Shown one piece after another: positions 16,272 through 25,043 of a DNA stretch of 49,520 nt. Source of the stretch: Acidulodesulfobacterium sp021802425 (GTDB lineage Bacteria; SZUA-79; Acidulodesulfobacterales; Acidulodesulfobacteraceae); NCBI GenBank assembly GCA_021802425.1, contig JAJZXJ010000013.1, positions 1 through 49,520 of the forward strand, written 5' to 3'. The notes under the pieces are model-generated. The model was not told the DNA's origin. It worked only from the letters and a program-made list of their open reading frames with translations, and ran no database searches. The first letter of the stretch is position 1; the number at the start of each line of letters is the position of its first letter. The position numbers were made by a program, and so were the translations under genes.

Positions 16272-17063
16272 ATGTTATTAGCATGCGACATCGGTAATTC
16301 ATCTTCCGTTTTTGGAATATTCGATACGGAAGGCAATATAGTTAAAACATTCAGGGTAAATACATCCTCCATGGCTTGCGCGAAAGATTTAAATCAAAAT
16401 TTTTCTAAAAATTTTGATTTATTCGATTTAAAAGATATAGACGGGATTTCCGTCTCTTCGGTCGTTCCAAGTGTTGACCATGTTTATAAAGATTTTTTCA
16501 AAAAATTTAAAATAGACCCTTTATTTATTTCATCAAAAATAAAATTAAATATCCGTATTTGTGTGGAAAACCCTGAACGATTAGGTTCCGACAGGATTGC
16601 CGACATAAGTTATGCCCATTTTACAAGCCAAAAATTCCAGATCGTCGTAGATTTAGGAACTGCCTTAACTATCGATGCGGTAAATGAAAAGGGGGATTTT
16701 TTGGGCGGAATTATTTTCCCCGGGTTACCCTCGCTTGCCGCCTGCCTTCACAGGTCAACCGAAAAACTTCCTCTTATAAATATTACAAAAAATACGGGAA
16801 AGCCGCAAAGTCCGGTAGGAATAAATACCGAAATGTCTATAATGTCGGGAGTGTATTACGGAACTATATTCCTGATTGAGGGATTTATCGAAAATATTTG
16901 CGATTATTATAATTGCGATATTAATAATTTAAATGTTATTTTTACGGGGGGATATTCCGGTTTAATTTTCGACGACACCTGCATAAAAGCGAAAAAAATC
17001 CTCGACGAATACTGGACGCTCAAGGGCATAAAATATTTATACGATTTAAACTTAAATCGATGA
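16272..17063 (+). CDS. coaX: type III pantothenate kinase
   Basis: 263 residues of the ASKHA-fold CoaX: phosphate-1 motif with Asp6 (CDIGNSSSVFGIF), the pantothenate-binding segment NPERLGSDRIAD, phosphate-2 VVDLGTALTIDAV, GGIIFPGLPSL, and the late glycine motif VIFTGGYSG. It catalyses the first step of coenzyme A synthesis and needs a monovalent cation (family knowledge). It is the last gene of the rightward run; a long inverted repeat 17 bp after its stop separates it from ahcY, which converges on it. Confidence 0.94.
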   Translation: MLLACDIGNSSSVFGIFDTEGNIVKTFRVNTSSMACAKDLNQNFSKNFDLFDLKDIDGISVSSVVPSVDHVYKDFFKKFKIDPLFISSKIKLNIRICVENPERLGSDRIADISYAHFTSQKFQIVVDLGTALTIDAVNEKGDFLGGIIFPGLPSLAACLHRSTEKLPLINITKNTGKPQSPVGINTEMSIMSGVYYGTIFLIEGFIENICDYYNCDINNLNVIFTGGYSGLIFDDTCIKAKKILDEYWTLKGIKYLYDLNLNR

Positions 17064-17080
17064 ATGGGAATAAAGGGAAT

Positions 17081-17145
17081 AAAGGGGTCAGATTTATTTA
17101 TTTTAAAAAAAAGAAATAAAGTAAATAAATAAATCTGACCCCTTT
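17081..17145. terminator. long inverted repeat between converging coaX and ahcY
   Basis: A 23-bp arm beginning AAAGGGGTCAGATTT (17081-17103) is perfectly repeated in inverted form at 17123-17145, with a 19-nt loop and T-rich flanks on both sides. It probably ends both converging transcripts. Its tip belongs to the GGGG..GATTT palindrome family; the loop side is extended by ATTTATTT-type sequence. A near-identical copy with extra DNA in the middle is at 22947-23060. Confidence 0.75.
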
Positions 17146-17155
17146 ATTTTATTTT

Positions 17156-18406
17156 TTATGTCCCTTCCTGCCATGACTTCAAGTAATTAATCTGTTCATC
17201 CGTAAGGGTGTCTATCTCGATGCCCATCGATTTTAATTTTAAGGACGCGATCCTTTCATCTATTTCCTTAGGAACGTTATAAACCCTCGGAGACATATTT
17301 TTTCCCAAAACGGCAAACTCCGCCGAAAGAGCCTGAACGGAAAAACTCATATCCATAACGCTTGCCGGATGCCCGTGGGCGCTTGCAAGGTTGATAAGCC
17401 TGCCCTCTGCCAATAAATATATCCTTTTGCCGTCTTTAAGCCTGTATTCCTCGACAAAATCCTTTACCTTTTTTACCGACTTTGCCATTTTTTTAAGCTT
17501 ATTTATATTGATTTCGACATCGAAATGACCGGAATTTGACACAATGGCGCCGTCTTTCATATTTTCAAAGTGTTCAACGTTTATAACATTTATATCGCCC
17601 GTGACGGTGCAAAAAATATCCCCGATCTTGGCGGCATCCGTTCCTTTCATTACCCTGAATCCGTCCATTATGGCTTCTAAAGCCTTAACGGGGTCAATCT
17701 CCGTAACAATAACATTGGAGCCGATACCTCTTGCCCTTGACGCAAGCCCTTTTCCGCACCAGCCATAACCCATTACCACAAAGTTCTTGCCCGCAAGCAG
17801 CATATCCGTCGCCCTGATAATGCCGTCTATGGTTGACTGCCCCGTCCCGTACCTGTTGTCGAAAAGATGTTTGGCATCGGCATCGTTTACCGCTATAACG
17901 GGTATTTTAAGTTCCCCCGCCGCTTCCATAGAGCGAAGCCTTATTACCCCCGTGGTCGTTTCTTCCATGGAGGCTTTTATATTTTTAATTAATTTTTTAT
18001 ATTTCTTATGTATAACGGATATAAGGTCGGCTCCGTCATCGAGGGTAACATTCGGTTTGGCGTCTAAAACACTGTCTATGTGTTCATAGTAAGTTTTTGA
18101 GTCTTCTCCTTTAACGGCATAAACATCTATGCCGAAATCTTTAACTAACGAGGCCGCGACATCGTCCTGAGTCGAAAGAGGGTTGGAAGCGCACAAGTAA
18201 ACTTCGGCTCCGCCGGCCTGCAATGTTCTGGCAAGATTAGCCGTTTCTGCCGTAACATGAAGGCATAACCCCATATTTAAACCCTTAAACGGCTTTTTTT
18301 CGGCAAACTGTTCTTTTATCAGCGACAAAACCGGCATATCCTGCCCTGCCCATAAAATTCTCTCTTTACCCTGTTTTGCAAGCTTAATATCCTTTATATC
18401 CGCCAT
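17156..18406 (-). CDS. ahcY: S-adenosylhomocysteine hydrolase
   Basis: 416 residues, the shorter bacterial/archaeal form. Motifs: HVTAETANLARTL with the substrate His, DDGADLISVIH, EETTTGVIRL, the NAD site FVVMGYGWCGKGLASRARG, SNSGHFDVEIN, and the C-terminal VLGKNMSPRVYNVPKEIDERIA. It splits S-adenosylhomocysteine into adenosine and homocysteine. It lies 32 bp after metK, so both steps of the methyl cycle appear to be made from one message. Confidence 0.95.
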   Translation of the reverse strand: MADIKDIKLAKQGKERILWAGQDMPVLSLIKEQFAEKKPFKGLNMGLCLHVTAETANLARTLQAGGAEVYLCASNPLSTQDDVAASLVKDFGIDVYAVKGEDSKTYYEHIDSVLDAKPNVTLDDGADLISVIHKKYKKLIKNIKASMEETTTGVIRLRSMEAAGELKIPVIAVNDADAKHLFDNRYGTGQSTIDGIIRATDMLLAGKNFVVMGYGWCGKGLASRARGIGSNVIVTEIDPVKALEAIMDGFRVMKGTDAAKIGDIFCTVTGDINVINVEHFENMKDGAIVSNSGHFDVEININKLKKMAKSVKKVKDFVEEYRLKDGKRIYLLAEGRLINLASAHGHPASVMDMSFSVQALSAEFAVLGKNMSPRVYNVPKEIDERIASLKLKSMGIEIDTLTDEQINYLKSWQEGT

Positions 18407-18438
18407 TATACCCCCGCGTATTAATATAATTAAAATAA

Positions 18439-19641
18439 TTAAACAAACGATTTAGTCCTGCTTAAATTATGAGCCGCTTCCTTAAGTTCGTGAATTTTAA
18501 CAAGTTTTTCCCAAGTAAAATCATCGTCGGGTCTGCCAAAATGGCCATAATTAGAGGTTTTAGCAAAAATAGGCCTTAAAAGGTCAAGCGTTTTTACCAA
18601 ATTATAAGGTCTTAAGTCAAACACATTGCATACGGCATTCGAGATAACTTCATCGCTGTATATTCCGGTGCCGAAAGTATTTGCCATAATCGAAATCGGT
18701 TCGGCTACGCCTATCGCATAGGCAACCTGAACCTCGCACTTTTCGGCGAGTCCGCTTGCAACGACATTTTTGGCGATAAACCTTGCCATGTATGACCCGC
18801 TTCTATCAACCTTGGATGGGTCTTTTCCCGAAAAAGCTCCGCCGCCGTGCCTTCCCATTCCGCCGTAAGTATCGACTATGATTTTCCTTCCCGTAAGCCC
18901 CGTATCGCCGTGCGGACCGCCGATAACAAAACGGCCGGTAGGGTTTATAAAAAATTTTGTATTATTATCCAGAAGTTCGGCCGGCAGCACTTTTTTAATT
19001 ACCTCTTCGGTAACGGCATCTTTAAGCCTTTCCTGAGAAACCGACTCGGCGTGCTGAGTCGAAAGGACGACGGAGGTAATTTTAGAAACTTCGTTATTTT
19101 CGTATTTAACGGACACCTGGGTCTTTCCGTCGGGTCTTATAAAATCCAAAACCTTGCTTTTTCTGACATCGGCAAGCCTTTTAGAAAGTTTATGCGCATA
19201 ATAAATCGGAGCGGGCATAAAATCAGGGGTTTCCGATGTGGCATAACCAAACATAAGCCCCTGATCCCCTGCCCCCTGGTCCTCTTCCTTATCTCTTTCC
19301 ACGCCCATTCTTATATCGGAAGATTGTTTGCCCACGGTCGTAATTATCCCGCAGCTTTTATAATCAAACCCCATAGAAGAATCGTCATATCCTATTTCTT
19401 TTATTACGCTTCTTATTAAATCCTGATAGTTTACGACGCCGTTAGAAGTAACCTCGCCCGCTATTATGACAAGGCCTGTCGTGACCATCGTTTCCAATGC
19501 TACTTTTGAACGCTTATCCTGTGCTATAAAAGCATCGAGTATAGAATCGGATATTTTATCGCAAATTTTATCCGGGTGGCCTTCGGTCACGGATTCGGAT
19601 GTAAAAATAAAACTTCCATTTTTAAAATTCATTTTACTCAC
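18439..19641 (-). CDS. metK: S-adenosylmethionine synthase
   Basis: 400 residues. N-terminal FTSESVTEGHPDKICDKISD, the GDQGLMFGYA segment, the HADTGLTGRKI-like GPHGDTGLTGRKIIVDTYGG and GGGAFSGKDPSKVDRS are all present. It forms S-adenosylmethionine from methionine and ATP. The ribosome site is GGTGAG before the ATG. It has its own promoter (19705-19737), so it begins a metK-ahcY transcription unit separate from rapZ. I saw no SAM riboswitch in the short leader. Confidence 0.97.
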   Translation of the reverse strand: MSKMNFKNGSFIFTSESVTEGHPDKICDKISDSILDAFIAQDKRSKVALETMVTTGLVIIAGEVTSNGVVNYQDLIRSVIKEIGYDDSSMGFDYKSCGIITTVGKQSSDIRMGVERDKEEDQGAGDQGLMFGYATSETPDFMPAPIYYAHKLSKRLADVRKSKVLDFIRPDGKTQVSVKYENNEVSKITSVVLSTQHAESVSQERLKDAVTEEVIKKVLPAELLDNNTKFFINPTGRFVIGGPHGDTGLTGRKIIVDTYGGMGRHGGGAFSGKDPSKVDRSGSYMARFIAKNVVASGLAEKCEVQVAYAIGVAEPISIMANTFGTGIYSDEVISNAVCNVFDLRPYNLVKTLDLLRPIFAKTSNYGHFGRPDDDFTWEKLVKIHELKEAAHNLSRTKSFV

Positions 19642-19704
19642 CTTTCTTTAAAAATTAAAAATCTCTTTGAAAAACATTTTTTAACTTTTTTCAAAAAATA
19701 TAGG

Positions 19705-19737
19705 ATTATAATATAATAACCTTACGGGCGGTGTCAA
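19705..19737 (-). promoter_or_regulatory. sigma-70 promoter of metK-ahcY
   Basis: On the minus strand TTGACA (19737-19732), 16 bp, TATATT (19715-19710); a second -10-like TATAAT directly follows (19710-19705). It lies in the 123-bp gap between rapZ and metK, about 65 bp before the metK ATG. The GC-rich spacer start (CCGCCCG) stands out in an AT-rich region. Confidence 0.6.
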
Positions 19738-19764
19738 TTTAAAAGTTTTTCCCAAATCTTCCGC

Positions 19765-20682
19765 TTATTTCTTAACATCCCTGTGATAGTAGGATATGCC
19801 GTATTCGTCGTTTACACTGCCCAGCTTATTTTTAAGCTCCTCGGCAATAAATACGGACCTATGAACCCCGCCGGTACAACCTATCCCGACCGTAAAATAG
19901 GATTTGCTTTCTTTCCTGTAAAGAGGGAGACTGAATTTTAAAAAACTTACTATATGTTCTATAAAATTATTTGACTCATTAAAGGACAGCATATATTCCC
20001 TGACTTCCCTGTTAAAGCCGGTAAGGTCTTTTAACAGCGGAATAAAAAATGGGTTTGGAAGAAATCTTGCATCAAAAATTGTGTCCGCTTCCAGCGGCAA
20101 GCCGTATTTAAAGCCAAAAGACAGTATTTTTACCGAAAATGTCGGGTTATATATTATGTCCCCTATATGGGGCAATAAAATGCCGTCTAATTCGTGAATA
20201 TTGACATCGGTGGTATCCAAAACCACATCGGCGTGGAGTTTAATATTTTTAAGAAGCTGCCTTTCTTCTCTGACCGCAATATTAATATCGTCCGCGGGCA
20301 GCGGATGCTTTCTCCTTGTTTCGGAATATCTTTTTATAACGGCTTCGTCTCTTGCTTCAAGAAATATGTATTTAAAAAACGAGGATTGTAATCTTAAAAA
20401 TTTAACATAATCTTCGAATTCGTTTAAAAAACTCTTTTCCCTTATATCGACAATAAAAAGTATGTTTTTTAATTTTGCCGATAATCCCAATTCAAAAAAT
20501 TTTGGAAGCAGCATCATCGGCATATTATCGACGCAAAAAAAGCCTTTATCCTCAAGTATTTTTAATGCGGATGATTTTCCAGAACCAGAAATTCCGCTGA
20601 TTAAAATAATATTCGGCTTGTCCGCTTCACCGTCCGCTATACTAATCAAGTTGCTTTGCAACTCTCTTTTATTTTCTTCCAT
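19765..20682 (-). CDS. rapZ: RNase adapter / nucleotide-binding protein RapZ
   Basis: 305 residues. Walker A is ISGSGKSSALKILED, followed by the family's GFFCVDNMP; the C-terminal domain carries SFGFKYGLP, DARFLPNPF and GCTGGVHRSVFIAEEL. In E. coli RapZ guides RNase E to the small RNA GlmZ and so tunes amino-sugar supply for the cell wall; in distant bacteria the role is less certain. It follows hpf by one base, and the rpoN-hpf-rapZ order is the classic proteobacterial arrangement. Confidence 0.93.
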   Translation of the reverse strand: MEENKRELQSNLISIADGEADKPNIILISGISGSGKSSALKILEDKGFFCVDNMPMMLLPKFFELGLSAKLKNILFIVDIREKSFLNEFEDYVKFLRLQSSFFKYIFLEARDEAVIKRYSETRRKHPLPADDINIAVREERQLLKNIKLHADVVLDTTDVNIHELDGILLPHIGDIIYNPTFSVKILSFGFKYGLPLEADTIFDARFLPNPFFIPLLKDLTGFNREVREYMLSFNESNNFIEHIVSFLKFSLPLYRKESKSYFTVGIGCTGGVHRSVFIAEELKNKLGSVNDEYGISYYHRDVKK

Positions 20683-20683
20683 A

Positions 20684-21208
20684 TTATAAATCCGGTGCGA
20701 TCAGGGAAAAATTTCCGTCTTCGCCTTTAAAAATAAAAGATATTTTTGAAGACACTTTATCTTTAAAAATTATAAAATCTTCGTTTCTTTTTTTAAGTTT
20801 TTGCACCGCTTCCTCGATGCCGAGGGGATGTTTTTCATAATCCTGCCTTATTTCTATATTTGGAATATTTTCCTCCTCCCCCGTGGATGCAAGAGCCTTA
20901 TCTTCATAATCTTTTCTTCTGTTTTTTTCTTTGTGTTTTTTAATCTGGGCTTCAACCTTTTCCATCAGTAAATCGATGGCGCTGTAAATATCGGATGATT
21001 TTTCTTCGGCATTAATAGTCAGATTCTTCGCAGTTAATTTAATCTGCGCGATACCCGACTCCTTATGTTCGACGCGTTCCATGCTAAGGGTTATATGCGC
21101 CTCCATGATATTATTCAAATACTTTTCCAGTTTTAAGACCTTTGACTCTGCATACTGCCTTACGGCATCGCTCGAACCGATATGTTTAAATGTAACGGCT
21201 ATGTTCAT
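20684..21208 (-). CDS. hpf: long-form ribosome hibernation promoting factor
   Basis: About 174 residues: an N-terminal HPF/YfiA beta-alpha domain (about 1-95), a charged linker, and a C-terminal dimerisation domain (IEIRQDYEKHPLGIEEAVQKLKK...FIIFKDK...) that makes it the long form able to join two ribosomes into 100S particles. The start at 21208 is chosen because AAGGAG lies 9 bases before it; the upstream in-frame ATG at 21217 directly abuts AAGGAG and is too close. It sits between rpoN and rapZ. Confidence 0.93.
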   Translation of the reverse strand: MNIAVTFKHIGSSDAVRQYAESKVLKLEKYLNNIMEAHITLSMERVEHKESGIAQIKLTAKNLTINAEEKSSDIYSAIDLLMEKVEAQIKKHKEKNRRKDYEDKALASTGEEENIPNIEIRQDYEKHPLGIEEAVQKLKKRNEDFIIFKDKVSSKISFIFKGEDGNFSLIAPDL

Positions 21209-21239
21209 TTGCGTCATCTCCTTGATTAATTTATTATAT

Positions 21240-22799
21240 TTATTTCACGCTTTTAATTAACTTATTTCTCTGGCTCGAAGGGGGGATATTCATAATTTCC
21301 CGATACTTGGCTATTGTCCTGCGGGCGATAACGATTCCGTCCCCTTTCAGCAAATCCGTTATTTCATTATCATGATAAACCCTCCCGATATCATTTTCCC
21401 GGGCTATAATCTTTTTTATCCTTGCCATTACATTTTCCGATGATGAATCCCCGTAGGAAGCGCTGGAGAAAAAACTCTTAAGTTCAAAAACACCCAAATG
21501 CGTGCTTAAATATTTGTTAGACGTTGCTCTTGAAACCGTTGATTCGTGAATATTCAACTCGGCGGCAATATCTTTTAATATTAAATGTTTCAAATTTCCC
21601 ATTCCGTTATCAAAATAATCGGCCTGCTTGTTGACTATTAATTCCGCTATTTTTAGAATCGTTTCCTTTCTGGTGTTGATGCTTTTAACTAACCATGAAG
21701 CCGATTTAAACCTGTCTTCGACATAATTTTTCATATCGGAACTCACTACTATTTCTCCGCTAAGCACCTTTTTGTAGTAAGAATTGATTTTAATCTGCGG
21801 AATATAATCGTCGTCCATAAAAACAACATATTTTCCTTTAATTTTTTTTAAATACAGGTCGGGTACTATAAATCTTGTTTCTGCCTGGCCGAAATTAGCC
21901 GCAGGTCTCGGATTAAGCCTTTTAAGCCTTTCAACGCAGTCCAATATGCATTGCGTATTCTTTCCCGTTTCTTTAGAAATCTTTTGATAATTTTTATTTG
22001 CAACATCCTTTAAGTAATTTTTGATTATAATTTTAAGCAAATCATCGTCTTTAAAATAGTAATCGGACTGGATCAATAAACTCGATACGGTATCAAAAGC
22101 CGCTAAACCCACGGGCTCAAGCCTGCCTATCTTAGTTAAGGCAGAATCTATAAATTTATCTATGTCCGCATCCCCGCCGTCTTTTTTTTTAAATATATTG
22201 CAGGATGCATAATCGGCAAGCTCCTGCCTTGAAATAGCCAGAAAGCCGTTTGAATCTAAGTTGCCCGCAATATACTCGGAAATTTTAACCTCTTGAGAAG
22301 AAAAATTGCCCGTTCTTACCTGCTCCATTATGGATTCATATAATGTGTTCACGCTGTAAAAACTATTTTCGATTATATAGTTCTTGTCGCCGTACTTATA
22401 GCCGCCGCCGTTATCTTTAGATAAATCAAGAAACTGCTCATTGTAATTCACTAAATAATCCGCCAGCTCTTTGGCCGCATATGAGTCTTGCCGAACGGAT
22501 GCGCCGTCAAACGATGCATCGTTTGACGGCGCATCATCTAAAGCGGCATCGCCGTTAGATTTGCTACCTTCATCTTTTACCTGATTCTTAACATTTTCGA
22601 GCAGGGCCTCTTTTTTGGCTTCCCCCGTAAAAACGGCAGAATCGATATCGATAATAGGATTTTCGGATATTTCCTGCTTTATCATATCCGAAAGCTCGAT
22701 ATTGTTTAACGCCAGCATTTTTATCGCAAGCTGAAGACGCGGGGTCATAACCAATTGCTGCGTTAATTTCAAATTTTGCCTTAATTCGATATTGCCCAT
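21240..22799 (-). CDS. rpoN: RNA polymerase sigma-54 factor
   Basis: 519 residues. Region I (1-50) has the Gln/Leu-rich activator-contact segment (LRQNLKLTQQLVMTPRLQLAI); region II (about 51-115) is acidic and variable; region III holds the core-binding domain, the helix-turn-helix (IHESTVSRATSNKYL) and the RpoN box (ARRTIAKYRE) that reads the -24 element. It serves promoters such as 5967-5982, opened by NtrX-type activators. Region II contains a perfect 38-bp palindrome in the DNA (22498-22535, codons 89-101). Downstream lie hpf and rapZ; upstream is lptB, separated by a repeat-filled 312-bp gap. Confidence 0.95.
   Translation of the reverse strand: MGNIELRQNLKLTQQLVMTPRLQLAIKMLALNNIELSDMIKQEISENPIIDIDSAVFTGEAKKEALLENVKNQVKDEGSKSNGDAALDDAPSNDASFDGASVRQDSYAAKELADYLVNYNEQFLDLSKDNGGGYKYGDKNYIIENSFYSVNTLYESIMEQVRTGNFSSQEVKISEYIAGNLDSNGFLAISRQELADYASCNIFKKKDGGDADIDKFIDSALTKIGRLEPVGLAAFDTVSSLLIQSDYYFKDDDLLKIIIKNYLKDVANKNYQKISKETGKNTQCILDCVERLKRLNPRPAANFGQAETRFIVPDLYLKKIKGKYVVFMDDDYIPQIKINSYYKKVLSGEIVVSSDMKNYVEDRFKSASWLVKSINTRKETILKIAELIVNKQADYFDNGMGNLKHLILKDIAAELNIHESTVSRATSNKYLSTHLGVFELKSFFSSASYGDSSSENVMARIKKIIARENDIGRVYHDNEITDLLKGDGIVIARRTIAKYREIMNIPPSSQRNKLIKSVK
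22498..22535. repeat. perfect 38-bp palindrome inside rpoN
   Basis: Nineteen bases starting GATGCGCCGTCAAACGATG are followed immediately by their exact reverse complement, with no spacer. It lies wholly in coding sequence, in the variable acidic region II (residues D89-S101, encoding DAPSNDASFDGA). As RNA it could form a stem of about 17 bp; as DNA a cruciform. Confidence 0.9.
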
Positions 22800-22946
22800 A
22801 TCTAAACTTAAATCGTCCTTAAAATTAATATAAAAATTAAAACGCCTTATTGCCCGCCGTAAAGGTCTGCGGATTGACCGGCTATAAATCTATCTTTTAT
22901 ATATATTATATATCATTATGGATAATTATAAAACAGGTAATACCAG

Positions 22947-23060
22947 AATAAAGGTGTCAGATTTATTTATTTTAAAATGCTTTAATAACACTGGATTCCC
23001 GCCTGCGCGGGAATGACATGAAAAAGAATAAAGTAAATAAATAAATCTGACCCCTTTATT
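22947..23060. repeat. composite element: long GGGGTCAGATTT repeat containing a REP core
   Basis: Arms of 26 bp (22947-22972 and 23035-23060, one mismatch) match the inverted repeat at 17081-17145 and share its AAGAATAAAGT-like loop end. The middle holds about 50 extra bases, including a complete CTGGATTCCCGC...GCGGGAATGAC core (22991-23017). It fills most of the 312-bp gap between lptB and rpoN; the remainder (22800-22946, 23061-23111) shows nothing clear except an AT-rich possible promoter near 22890-22915. Confidence 0.75.
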
Positions 23061-23111
23061 TTAAATCGGGATTAGGGACGGATTGGGATGCAATATTAAT
23101 TGAAGTATTAT

Positions 23112-23834
23112 TCAGATGCCTATATTAAATTTCTCTCCAAGGAAAAATCTCTTTACGACGCTGCTTGAGATAATATGCGAAGGTTTACCGTTTTCTATAA
23201 TTTTGCCGTCGTTGATTATGTATGCGCTATTGCATATTCTAAGGGCTTCCCTGACATTATGGTCCGTTATCAGTATGCCTATGGATTCGTTTTTTAAATT
23301 GGTAAGTATATCCTGCATATCCTCAACCGCAATGGGATCTATTCCGGAAAACGGTTCGTCTAAGAGAATAAATTTGGGAGAAGAAATCAGCGAGCGGGCA
23401 ACTTCTACCCTTCTTCTTTCGCCGCCCGATAAACTCATAACCGAAGACCTCCTGACCCTTTCGAGACCAAATTTTTCTATCAATTCGTTGAGTCTTTTTT
23501 CTTTTTCCTTGTCGGATATTTTTAATAATTCAAAAATGGCCAATAAGTTTTGTTCGGTCGTAAGTTTTCTAAAAACGGATGTTTCCTGAGGCAAATACCC
23601 TATGCCTAATCTGGCTCTCTTATACATCGGCATCTTAGTAATATCGGCATCGTCTAAAAATATGGAACCGCCGTTGGGCCTCAGCATCCCGGAAATCATA
23701 TTGAATGTGGTAGTTTTGCCCGCGCCGTTCGGACCCAAAAGACCTGTGATTTCCCCTGTTTTAATTTCTAAACTGATATCGTTTACCACAGCCCTTTTTT
23801 TAAATCTTTTTACTAAATTGACCGTTCTAATCAT
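23112..23834 (-). CDS. lptB: LPS export ABC transporter ATPase LptB
   Basis: 240 residues of an ABC ATPase: Walker A GPNGAGKTTTF, Q-loop LPQETSVFRKLT, signature LSGGERRRVEVARSL, Walker B FILLDEPFSGIDPIA, H-loop LITDHNV. The GYLPQE-SVF-RKLT segment and the C-terminal SSSVVKRFFLGEKF are typical of LptB. It powers the LptF/LptG permease encoded at 10916-13126. It starts 19 bp after lptA. Confidence 0.95.
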   Translation of the reverse strand: MIRTVNLVKRFKKRAVVNDISLEIKTGEITGLLGPNGAGKTTTFNMISGMLRPNGGSIFLDDADITKMPMYKRARLGIGYLPQETSVFRKLTTEQNLLAIFELLKISDKEKEKRLNELIEKFGLERVRRSSVMSLSGGERRRVEVARSLISSPKFILLDEPFSGIDPIAVEDMQDILTNLKNESIGILITDHNVREALRICNSAYIINDGKIIENGKPSHIISSSVVKRFFLGEKFNIGI

Positions 23835-23853
23835 TATTAGCCGTTAATCATTA

Positions 23854-24462
23854 TTATTTATTATTGTTTTTATTTTTTGCTTTTTTTAAGTTTTTTAAGT
23901 TTTTTGAAGGCTGAATCGTTAAAGATTTATTGGAATATACCGTGGCGTTAACCCTTTTCGTATGTCCGCCGAAAACCGTCGAAATACCTGTTTTAAAGTT
24001 AATAGTTATTTTCTCCCCGACTATTTTATTTTTACCTTCGTATGCTACGGGATTTTTTGTAATTATCGCAATCCCGGATTTTTCGTAATAAACGGCATTT
24101 CCCCCCGTAATATTGTCTTTTCCTTTGATAATATGGACATTTCCGGTTGCAATAAGCGTCTTTATTTTATTTTTTTTCGTATATAAAACATGCAATATGG
24201 CGGATAAAATTTTAAGATTGCCTTTAATAGCTATAACATGACCGGAGAATACCGCCGTCTTGCTTTTATTATTAACCACGAGGGAATCCGACGTTATATT
24301 GATTTTGGAGGGTTCAGCCGGTTTATTTAAAGCGGCGGCCGCCTCGGATTTTAATCCAAATCCGTTTTTAGGAGCAGCAAGAACACAGTACATTAAAATC
24401 GGTATGATGAAAAAGAACAGATGCCCCTTTTTATGAGCTGTATTTATTGGATTTATTCGCAT
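23854..24462 (-). CDS. lptA: LPS periplasmic bridge protein LptA
   Basis: 202 residues: an N-terminal signal segment (about 10-45, HLFFFIIPILMYCVLAAPKNGFG), then OstA-type beta-strand repeats (ITSDSLVVNNKSKTAVFSGHVIAIKGNLKI, ITGGNAVYYEKSGIAIITKNPVAYEG) and a Lys/Asn-rich tail. It forms the periplasmic bridge carrying LPS from LptC to the outer membrane. Its ATG overlaps the lptC stop codon by one base (TAATG), so translation is coupled. Confidence 0.88.
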   Translation of the reverse strand: MRINPINTAHKKGHLFFFIIPILMYCVLAAPKNGFGLKSEAAAALNKPAEPSKINITSDSLVVNNKSKTAVFSGHVIAIKGNLKILSAILHVLYTKKNKIKTLIATGNVHIIKGKDNITGGNAVYYEKSGIAIITKNPVAYEGKNKIVGEKITINFKTGISTVFGGHTKRVNATVYSNKSLTIQPSKNLKNLKKAKNKNNNK

Positions 24463-25043
24463 TACATTCTTCCCCCGCCGGATATGAAATGAACATCTTT
24501 GTTTAAAATAAAAATTCTTTTTTTAATATAAAAAATCAATCCGCTCCCCGAAATGTCGTAATTTTTACCTTTAATCTTCATATAACCCGGGGCGACAATT
24601 TTATCATCCTTTGCAACATAGTATATTAACTTTGTTTTCATGGACGACCCGTTAATATCTTTTATTATGACGCCGCCCGAAACGGTAACATTTTTGGAAA
24701 CGGCGTTTAAACGCCCGTGTCTTCCCGTTATAATATACGCGGGCTTTTTATTTTTTCCGTAAATGTAGGCTTTTACGTCTTCCAGTTTAATTATATTCCT
24801 TTTGGGGGAATAATAATTTAAACTTTTCGAAAATATTTCGTAAGCGAGCGTGCCGTTTTTAAAAAATTTATAATCTACCGTCTTTAAAGTTATATATCCT
24901 TTAGATATACTTAAATTTAACAATCCTTTTTTAATATTTATATAGTGAAGAATTAAAAAAAAAGCAAGCACTAAAAGAAACATGATGCCGAGAACAAGGG
25001 CTGTTTTTCTTAAAATTTGCTGATTAATTGCCTTAAGACCCAT
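24462..25043 (-). CDS. lptC: LPS export protein LptC
   Basis: 193 residues: one N-terminal membrane helix (about 13-33, TALVLGIMFLLVLAFFLILHY) and a periplasmic jellyroll domain with OstA-like strands (GRHGRLNAVSKNVTVSGGVIIKD). It anchors the LptA bridge to LptB2FG. The gene overlaps the end of kdsC by 11 bp and runs into lptA, giving the kdsC-lptC-lptA-lptB block common in proteobacteria. Sequence conservation in LptC is low, so context carries part of the call. Confidence 0.85.
   Translation of the reverse strand: MGLKAINQQILRKTALVLGIMFLLVLAFFLILHYINIKKGLLNLSISKGYITLKTVDYKFFKNGTLAYEIFSKSLNYYSPKRNIIKLEDVKAYIYGKNKKPAYIITGRHGRLNAVSKNVTVSGGVIIKDINGSSMKTKLIYYVAKDDKIVAPGYMKIKGKNYDISGSGLIFYIKKRIFILNKDVHFISGGGRM

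Noticed and set aside
19642..19737. SAM riboswitch upstream of metK
   Set aside because: The leader from the predicted start is only about 60 nt, AT-rich, and shows none of the SAM-I or SAM-II conserved segments.
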